A stretch of 64,000 nt of DNA from CAVPWP01 sp050789285 (GTDB taxonomy: Bacteria; Pseudomonadota; Alphaproteobacteria; Rhodobacterales; Rhodobacteraceae), in the NCBI RefSeq assembly GCF_050789285.1, contig NZ_JBOUVX010000002.1, forward strand, positions 372,001 to 436,000. The letters are read 5' to 3'. Under the pieces are notes generated by a model, which was given only the letters and a program-made list of their open reading frames with translations, did no database searches and was not told where the DNA came from. This document shows, one piece after another, positions 58,634 to 64,000 of the stretch. Each line of letters starts with the position of its first letter. Position 1 is the first letter of the stretch. Position numbers and translations under genes: made by a program.

Positions 58634-60433
58634 ATGTCGGAGACCGTCAGAACCTGGGCCGAAACGGCCCCCCGCCTTGTCGCCGTTGCGGCGGGCCGCG
58701 TTCCTGCGGATCTGGTGATCCGGGGCGCAAGCTGGGTGAACGTCCACTCGCGCGAGGTGCTTGCCCGCCACGACATCGCCATCGCCGAGGGGCGTTTCGC
58801 CTATTGCGGGCCCGACGCGGGACATTGCATCGGTCCGTCGACCGAAGTGGTCGAGGCCGATGGCCTTTTCGCCATCCCGGGCCTGTGCGACGGGCACATG
58901 CACATCGAGTCGGGCATGCTGACGCCCGCCGAGTTCGCCCGCGCCGTTATCCCGCACGGCACGACGACGATGTTCGTCGACCCGCACGAGATCGCGAACG
59001 TCCTTGGCCTGCGCGGTGTGCGGCTGATGCACGACGAGGCGCTGATGCAGCCGGTCAACATCTTCACCCAGATGCCGTCCTGCGCGCCGTCGGCCCCCGG
59101 CCTCGAGACGACGGGCTTCGCGATCACCGCCGCCGACGTCGCCGAGGCGATGACCTGGCCCGGCATCATCGGTCTGGGCGAGATGATGAACTTCCCCGGC
59201 GTCGTCGCGGGCGACGCGCAGATGCTGGCCGAGATCGCCGCGACCCAGGCCGCGGGCAAGACGGTGGGCGGGCACTATGCCTCGCCCGATCTTGGTACGG
59301 CCTTCCACGCCTATGCGGCGGGCGGGCCGGCGGACGATCACGAAGGCACCCAGGAAGCCGACGCCATCGCCCGCGTCCGTCAGGGCATGCGGGCGATGCT
59401 GCGGCTGGGGTCGGCTTGGTACGATGTCGAGGCGCAGATCACAGCGGTGACGCAGCGCGGCCTTGATCCGCGCAACTTCATCCTGTGCACGGACGACTGC
59501 CATTCCGGCACGCTGGTGCACGAGGGGCACATGAACCGCGTGGTGCGCCACGCCATCGCCTGCGGCTGCGATCCGCTGATCGCGCTTCAGATGGCGACGG
59601 TGAACACCGCGACGCACTTCGGCCTTGAGCGCGAGCTTGGGTCGATCGCGCCGGGGCGGCGGGCCGACGTGGTGCTGACCTCGGATCTGAAGACGCTGCC
59701 GATCCTTCAGGTCATCGCCCGCGGCCGGACCGTGGCGCTGAACGGCGAGATTCAGGTCGATTGTCCGCACCTTGACTGGCCGGCCGACACGCGCGCGACC
59801 GTGCACCTGGGCATGCCCAAGATCGAGACGGACTTCGAGATCCCCGCCCCAGAGGGGGCGAACACCGTCACGGCGAAGGTCATCGGGGTGGTCGAGAACC
59901 AGGCCCCGACGAAGGCGCTGACGGCGCGGCTTCCGGTCGTCGATGGCGTGGTCGAGGGCGACGGCGGCGTCTGTCAGATTGCGTTGGTCGAACGTCATCA
60001 GGGCACCGGCAAGGTGGTCAACGGCTTCGTGTCGGGCTTCGGGTATCAGGGACGGATGGCCATCGCCTCGACCGTGGCGCACGACAGCCACCACATGATC
60101 GTCGTCGGCACCAGCCGCGTCGACATGGCGGCGGCCGCGAACCGGCTGGCCAAGGTCGGCGGCGGCGTCACGGTCTGGAAGGACGGGCGCGAGATCGCGC
60201 TGGTCGAGCTTCCGGTGGCGGGCCTCATGTCCGACAGCCCAGCCGCCGAGGTCGCCGCCAAGGCGCAGGCAATGGTGCGGGCGATGGCCGACTGCGGCTG
60301 CACGCTGAACAACGCCTATATGCAACATTCGCTTCTGGCGCTGGTCGTCATCCCCGAGCTTCGGATTTCCGACCTTGGCCTTGTCGACGTCACGCGCTTC
60401 GAGCTGACCGATCTTTTCGAGGACAAGACATGA
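58634..60433 (+). CDS. ade: Adenine deaminase (Ade2-type)
   Basis: 599 residues. Amidohydrolase superfamily: metal-binding CDGHMHIES, DPHEIANVLG, GLGEMMNFPG, and TDDCHSG. C-terminal domain typical of bacterial adenine deaminases (VAHDSHHMIVVGTS and SLLALVVIPELRISDLGLVDV). It converts adenine to hypoxanthine and ammonia. The stop overlaps the AMP nucleosidase start (ATGA), so the two enzymes run AMP to adenine to hypoxanthine. Confidence 0.93.
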   Translation: MSETVRTWAETAPRLVAVAAGRVPADLVIRGASWVNVHSREVLARHDIAIAEGRFAYCGPDAGHCIGPSTEVVEADGLFAIPGLCDGHMHIESGMLTPAEFARAVIPHGTTTMFVDPHEIANVLGLRGVRLMHDEALMQPVNIFTQMPSCAPSAPGLETTGFAITAADVAEAMTWPGIIGLGEMMNFPGVVAGDAQMLAEIAATQAAGKTVGGHYASPDLGTAFHAYAAGGPADDHEGTQEADAIARVRQGMRAMLRLGSAWYDVEAQITAVTQRGLDPRNFILCTDDCHSGTLVHEGHMNRVVRHAIACGCDPLIALQMATVNTATHFGLERELGSIAPGRRADVVLTSDLKTLPILQVIARGRTVALNGEIQVDCPHLDWPADTRATVHLGMPKIETDFEIPAPEGANTVTAKVIGVVENQAPTKALTARLPVVDGVVEGDGGVCQIALVERHQGTGKVVNGFVSGFGYQGRMAIASTVAHDSHHMIVVGTSRVDMAAAANRLAKVGGGVTVWKDGREIALVELPVAGLMSDSPAAEVAAKAQAMVRAMADCGCTLNNAYMQHSLLALVVIPELRISDLGLVDVTRFELTDLFEDKT

Positions 60434-61914
60434 ACGCCCCGGACACGTCGCTGCCGATCCTGACGCCGCCGGTGCCCGAGCCAGCGGAATTCACCGACGC
60501 CGCCGCGGCGGTTGCGCGCCTGCAAGAGCTTTATGGCGCGGCCACCGGGTTTCTGCGTGCCCGTTTCGGCGAGGTCCTGGCCAAGGGCATGCCCGGTGTG
60601 CGCTACCGCGCCTACTACCCCGAGATCCGGCTGACGACGTCAAGCTTCGCGGCCGTCGACAGCCGGCTGAGCTTCGGCCACGTCGCGCAGCCCGGGACCT
60701 ATACGACCACGATCACCCGGCCGGACCTTTTCGAGAACTACCTGATCCAGCAGATCGGCCTTGTCATCGAGAACCACGGCGTTCCGGTCGTGATCGGCGC
60801 TTCGTCGACGCCGATGCCGGTACACTTCGCGATGGCGGGCGATGAAAGCGTGACGGTCCCGCACGAAGGCGCGCTGGACTATACGCTGCGCGACATCTTC
60901 GACGTGCCTGACCTGTCGACCACCCATGACGACATCGTCAACGGCTTCGGCTTCACCTATCCCGACGGCTCGCACCCGCTTGCGCCGTTCACGGCACAGC
61001 GTGTCGATTATTCCCTGGCGCGGCTCAGCCACTACACGGCGACGGCGGCGCATCATTTCCAGAACCATGTTCTGTTCACGAACTACCAGTTCTACGTGGA
61101 CGAGTTCGAGGCCTATGCCCGCGCCGCACTGGCCGATCCCGACAGCGGCTATACCGCCTTCGTCGGGCCCGGCAACATCGAGATCACGGATCCCAAGGCG
61201 CCGCTTCCGCTGCCCACGAAGCTGCCCCAGATGCCCACCTATCACCTCAAGCGGCCGCGAGGGGCGGGCATCACGCTGGTCAACATCGGGGTCGGTCCGT
61301 CGAACGCGAAGACCGCAACCGACCATATCGCGGTGCTTCGGCCGCATGCCTGGCTGATGGTCGGGCACTGCGCGGGGCTGCGGAACTCGCAGCGGCTGGG
61401 CGATTATGTGCTGGCCCATGCCTATCTGCGCGAGGATCACGTTCTTGATGACGACCTGCCGGTCTGGGTGCCGATCCCGGCGCTGGCCGAGATCCAGATC
61501 GCGCTCGAGACGGCGGTGGCCAGCGTGTCGGATGTCGAAGGGTTCGACATCAAGCGGATCATGCGGACGGGGACCGTCGCGACCATCGACAACAGAAACT
61601 GGGAACTGCGCGACCAGTCGGGGCCGGTGCAGCGTCTGAGCCAGTCCCGCGCCATCGCGCTTGACATGGAAAGCGCCACGATCGCGGCCAACGGTTTCCG
61701 CTTCCGGGTGCCCTATGGCACCTTGCTGTGCGTCTCCGACAAGCCGCTGCATGGCGAGTTGAAGCTGCCCGGGATGGCGTCGGATTTCTACCGCACCCAG
61801 GTCACGCGGCACCTTCTGATCGGCATTCGGGCAATGGAGCGGCTGCGCGACATGCCACTTGAACGGATCCACTCGCGCAAGCTTCGATCCTTCGAAGAGA
61901 CGGCTTTCCTCTAG
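60430..61914 (+). CDS. amn: AMP nucleosidase
   Basis: 494 residues, usual length. N-terminal regulatory domain, then a nucleoside phosphorylase-like catalytic domain: TLVNIGVGPSNAKTATDHIAVLRPHAWLMVGHCAGLR, YVLAHAYLREDHVLDDDLP, and DMESATIAANGFRFRVPYGTLLCVSDKPLHGELK with the catalytic Asp region. It splits AMP to adenine and ribose 5-phosphate. In an operon with adenine deaminase, suggesting an AMP drain to hypoxanthine. Confidence 0.95.
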   Translation: MNAPDTSLPILTPPVPEPAEFTDAAAAVARLQELYGAATGFLRARFGEVLAKGMPGVRYRAYYPEIRLTTSSFAAVDSRLSFGHVAQPGTYTTTITRPDLFENYLIQQIGLVIENHGVPVVIGASSTPMPVHFAMAGDESVTVPHEGALDYTLRDIFDVPDLSTTHDDIVNGFGFTYPDGSHPLAPFTAQRVDYSLARLSHYTATAAHHFQNHVLFTNYQFYVDEFEAYARAALADPDSGYTAFVGPGNIEITDPKAPLPLPTKLPQMPTYHLKRPRGAGITLVNIGVGPSNAKTATDHIAVLRPHAWLMVGHCAGLRNSQRLGDYVLAHAYLREDHVLDDDLPVWVPIPALAEIQIALETAVASVSDVEGFDIKRIMRTGTVATIDNRNWELRDQSGPVQRLSQSRAIALDMESATIAANGFRFRVPYGTLLCVSDKPLHGELKLPGMASDFYRTQVTRHLLIGIRAMERLRDMPLERIHSRKLRSFEETAFL

Positions 61915-62048
61915 GTCACAGGCGAAAATCGGCAAAAAACGCCGGATTTCCGCACGGGGAAGTCCACTAATTGTTGTATGAAGCCCCAATATCCAGTTAA
62001 AAAAGGCCACCGAGCCCACAAGCACAAGGGCCAACGAGGAGACAATAC

Positions 62049-62336
62049 ATGGCAAAACCGATGACCAAGACCCAGCTCGTCGCCGCTCTGGCCGAAGAAA
62101 TGGGGTCGGACAAGAAGACCGCTGGCGCCGCGCTGGACGGGATCGTCGCGCTCATCACCAAGGAAGTCGGGGGCGGCGGTGCCGTGACGCTTCCGGGTGT
62201 CGGCAAGATCTACTGCCGCGAGCGTCCCGCGCGCATGGTCCGCAACCCCGCCACGGGCGAGCAGATCAAGAAGCCGGCGGACAAGGTCGTGAAGATGACC
62301 ATCGCCAAGGCGCTGAAGGACAGCGTGAACGACTGA
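62049..62336 (+). CDS. hup: HU family DNA-binding protein
   Basis: 95 residues with ACGAGGAG before the ATG. HU/IHF fold: MTKTQLVAALAEEMGSDKKTAGAALDGIVALITKEV, then the DNA-binding arm region with RNPATGEQIKKPADKVVKMTIAKALKDSV. It packs and bends DNA as a dimer. The 134-base leader upstream is AT-rich for this genome (AATTGTTGTATGAAG...AGTTAAAAAAGG), which suits a strong promoter, though I cannot fix its elements. A terminator follows. Confidence 0.94.
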   Translation: MAKPMTKTQLVAALAEEMGSDKKTAGAALDGIVALITKEVGGGGAVTLPGVGKIYCRERPARMVRNPATGEQIKKPADKVVKMTIAKALKDSVND

Positions 62337-62362
62337 TTGCACGGCGTCGTGCAAGCGGAATA

Positions 62363-62393
62363 GGGTCGCCGGGAGGCGGCCCTTCTGTTTTTT
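62363..62393 (+). terminator. Intrinsic terminator after HU
   Basis: GGGTCGCC / GGCGGCCC stem (62363-62370, 62375-62382, one T.G pair) with a GGGA loop, then TTCTGTTTTTT. A second hairpin TTGCACG-GCGT-CGTGCAA lies just before it (62337-62354). Confidence 0.88.
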
Positions 62394-62413
62394 CGGACGG
62401 CGAGCGGATCTTC

Positions 62414-63340
62414 ATGCGAACGAACCCATCCGGCGGGGGGCGCGACGGCGCCGGCCTGGACCTTGTCGCGCTGGGCATGGGCATGGCCTTCGCCCTGATG
62501 TGGTCGTCGGCCTTCACCTCTGCGCGGATCATCGTGGCCGACGCGCCGCCGCTGGCCTCGCTGTCGCTGCGGTTTCTCCTGTCGGGCGTGATCGGGATCG
62601 CCCTGGCCCTTGCCCTGGGCCAGAGCTGGCGCCTGACCCGTCAGCAATGGATCGCGACGCTGGTCTTCGGGCTGTGCCAGAACGCGCTTTATCTTGGGCT
62701 GAACTTCGTCGCCATGCAGACCGTCGAGGCCTCGCTTGCGTCGATCATCGCGTCGTCCCTGCCGCTTCTGGTGGGCCTTGCAAGCTGGCTGATTCTGGGC
62801 GAACGCCTGCGGCCGCTGGGCATTGCGGGGCTGGTCGCCGGCTTTCTGGGTGCAGCGCTGATCATGGGGACGCGGGTGAACGCGGGCGTCGACCTGATGG
62901 GCGTCGGGCTGTGCGGGGCGGGCGTGCTGGCGCTGACCTTCGCCACGCTTCTGCTGCGCGGCGCCTCGTCGGGGGGCAACGTCCTGATGATCGTGGGGCT
63001 TCAGATGCTGGTGGGCAGCGTCATCCTGGGCGTGGTCTCAGCCCTGACCGAAACCTGGCAGGTGACCTGGAGCGGCCGTCTTGTCGCGGCCTTCCTCTAT
63101 ACCACTTTCGTGCCCGGCCTGGCGGCGACCTGGATCTGGTTCACGCTGGTGAACCGCATCGGCGCGGTCCGGGCCGCGACGTTCCATTTCCTGAATCCAT
63201 TCTTCGGCGTCGCCATCGCCGCGCTTGTTCTGGGCGAGTCACTGGGCCCTCTCGATCTGCTTGGGGTGGCGATCATCGGGGGCGGAATCCTGGCGGTGCA
63301 GGTCGCGCGGCGACCCCGCGAAGTCGTTGACGCCGACTGA
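62414..63340 (+). CDS. DMT superfamily EamA-domain transporter
   Basis: 308 residues, ten membrane helices in two EamA repeats: MGMAFALMWSSAFTSARIIVADAPPLASLSLRFLLSG opens the first, and VGLCGAGVLALTFATLLLR the second, ending RAATFHFLNPFFGVAIAALVLGE. Family members export amino acids or metabolites. The N-terminus is 20 residues of Gly/Asp-rich polar sequence. There is no clear ribosome site before ATG 62414. The substrate is unknown. Confidence 0.88.
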   Translation: MRTNPSGGGRDGAGLDLVALGMGMAFALMWSSAFTSARIIVADAPPLASLSLRFLLSGVIGIALALALGQSWRLTRQQWIATLVFGLCQNALYLGLNFVAMQTVEASLASIIASSLPLLVGLASWLILGERLRPLGIAGLVAGFLGAALIMGTRVNAGVDLMGVGLCGAGVLALTFATLLLRGASSGGNVLMIVGLQMLVGSVILGVVSALTETWQVTWSGRLVAAFLYTTFVPGLAATWIWFTLVNRIGAVRAATFHFLNPFFGVAIAALVLGESLGPLDLLGVAIIGGGILAVQVARRPREVVDAD

Positions 63341-63404
63341 TGCCGTCCCTCGATCATCTTGCCCGGGCGCTGACCCGGCATAAGTGGAAGGGAATGGAGG
63401 ACCC

Positions 63405-63506
63405 ATGTCGCAAGCCCTGACGGACCTGATCTTCTGGATCGTCATCTTCATCGTCTTCTTCCTTGTCTTCCGCTGGCTGCAGCGGCGCCGGCGCAAGGAC
63501 GACTGA
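63405..63506 (+). CDS. Very small membrane protein (33 residues)
   Basis: ATG at 63405 behind a near-perfect GGAATGGAGG ribosome site. One helix (LIFWIVIFIVFFLVFRWLQ) and a strongly basic C-terminus (RRRRKDD). There is no known family. It is 4 bp upstream of another small membrane protein. Coding is supported by the ribosome site, not by length. Confidence 0.6.
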   Translation: MSQALTDLIFWIVIFIVFFLVFRWLQRRRRKDD

Positions 63507-63510
63507 ACCG

Positions 63511-63747
63511 ATGGCCGACGACCGCCACGGCAGCCGCTTCGGCCCGACGCGGGGCGAGCTGAAATTCCGCCTTGCGGTATCGGTCGCAGGCCTTGCGCTG
63601 ATGGTCTTCGCGCTTTTCTATCGCGGCATCCCGACCGGGCCGGCCTTTGTCGAGGTCGTGGGCCTGGCCGGGCTGTTCTTCGGCGGCACGGCCATCTGGA
63701 CGGCGCGGCGCCTTCTGCGGACCCCGCGCGACGGGACCGGCGACTAG
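63511..63747 (+). CDS. Small membrane protein, unknown function
   Basis: 78 residues from the ATG at 63511, 4 bp after the preceding small gene. Two helices (LAVSVAGLALMVFALFY and AFVEVVGLAGLFFGGTAIWTA), polar N-terminus and a basic, Gly-rich C-terminus. An upstream in-frame start overlaps the 33-residue gene and is less likely. The stop overlaps the convergent metallophosphatase stop (shared CTAG). Confidence 0.7.
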   Translation: MADDRHGSRFGPTRGELKFRLAVSVAGLALMVFALFYRGIPTGPAFVEVVGLAGLFFGGTAIWTARRLLRTPRDGTGD

Positions 63748-64000
63748 CCGTATCCCGGCGGCGGTGGCAGGGCGACGCGCCCCTCGTCGGTCAGCACGAA
63801 GCAGTCGCGGCCTTCGAACACTGCCGCAGTCAGGCTGCGCCCGAACCCCGCGCCGGTATCAAGATCGATCCGGTTGCCATAGTGCTCGGGCGTCGCAACC
63901 GGTGTGTGGCCATGAACGACCAGTCTGCCGTGGTTGCGGTCATCCTCAAGAAAGGGGCTGCGGATCCAGATCAGGTCGTCCTCGACCTGATCGGGCAGGG
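63744..64000 (-). CDS. Metallophosphoesterase (serine/threonine phosphatase type), C-terminal part
   Basis: The window holds the last 84 or so codons; the gene runs off the edge. LVVHGHTPVATPEHYGNRIDLDTGAGFGRSLTAAVFEG contains the GHTP metal-binding His and the NRIDLDTG segment of calcineurin-type bacterial protein phosphatases. The C-terminal tail is Pro-rich. The upstream part with the metal-ligand Asp/His residues is outside. Confidence 0.88.
   Translation of the reverse strand, partial: LPDQVEDDLIWIRSPFLEDDRNHGRLVVHGHTPVATPEHYGNRIDLDTGAGFGRSLTAAVFEGRDCFVLTDEGRVALPPPPGYG

Noticed and set aside
1..64000. tRNA or rRNA genes, CRISPR arrays, prophage, toxin-antitoxin or defence genes
   Set aside because: Reading both strands showed none. 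Small tRNA genes could be missed by eye, so a covariance-model scan would settle it.

Overview
The window is high-GC DNA from a phototrophic alphaproteobacterium of the Rhodobacter group (Rhodobacterales). It carries most of a photosynthesis gene cluster (PGC, about 1-30.5 kb) followed by about 33 kb of ordinary chromosome. Three features argue for the Rhodobacter lineage: the gene order crtA / crtIB-tspO / crtCD / crtEF-bchCXYZ-pufQBALM; a pufX-like gene directly after pufM with no pufC; and spheroidene-type carotenoid genes including crtA. The species cannot be told from sequence alone. I saw no tRNA, rRNA, CRISPR array, insertion sequence or phage gene.

PGC layout. (1) 1-7.7 kb, plus strand: end of bchL, then bchM, lhaA, puhA, puhB, puhC, an unnamed 98-residue gene, acsF, puhE and hemA, followed by cytochrome c2 (cycA) and a strong terminator. 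These provide reaction-centre H, its assembly factors, the oxygen-dependent cyclase and the first committed step of tetrapyrrole synthesis. (2) 8.3-12.6 kb, minus strand: crtA-bchI-bchD-bchO, a tightly overlapping operon. (3) 12.8-15.8 kb, plus: crtI-crtB-tspO. (4) 15.9-18.3 kb, minus: crtD-crtC. (5) 18.4-28.4 kb, plus: crtE-crtF-bchC-bchX-bchY-bchZ-pufQ-pufB-pufA-pufL-pufM-pufX, ending in a textbook terminator. (6) dxs copy 1 at 28.6 kb, supplying isoprenoid precursor. Six TGT-N12-ACA (PpsR/CrtJ) operators sit in the crtA/crtI, crtD/crtE and crtF/bchC intergenic regions. In the last two they form tandem pairs exactly 8 bp apart.

Flanking chromosome. 30.5-35.6 kb holds a two-component system divergent from a LAB_N protein, an ArnT-like glycosyltransferase and a GT2 glycosyltransferase, which looks like an envelope or lipid A sugar module. 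A small cytochrome c and a ferric-reductase-like flavoprotein follow tail to tail. 37-41.5 kb holds a quinone-detoxification-like pair (mhqO/mhqD type), a small membrane protein, an RluA-type pseudouridine synthase, free-methionine-R-sulfoxide reductase and a thiolase. 41.5-50.8 kb holds an STAS/RsbW pair, a gamma-glutamyltransferase, hspQ, an AEC transporter, an SLT lipoprotein, a LolA-like protein, ftsK and an aminotransferase. 50.9-58.5 kb holds an amidase, a UbiH-type hydroxylase, the operon hdaH-xseB-ispA-dxs (second dxs) and an epimerase-like gene. 58.6-64 kb holds adenine deaminase, AMP nucleosidase, HU, an EamA transporter, two small membrane proteins and the end of a metallophosphatase.

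Points most worth a second look: crtC has no usual start codon and lies inside the crtD tail; a four-copy intergenic repeat, one copy of which seems to lend puhE its ribosome binding site; the envelope-modification module next to its own two-component system; a divergent PufX together with a C-terminally extended PufM; and a hairpin over the gamma-glutamyltransferase ribosome binding site. No intergenic gap exceeds 300 bases.
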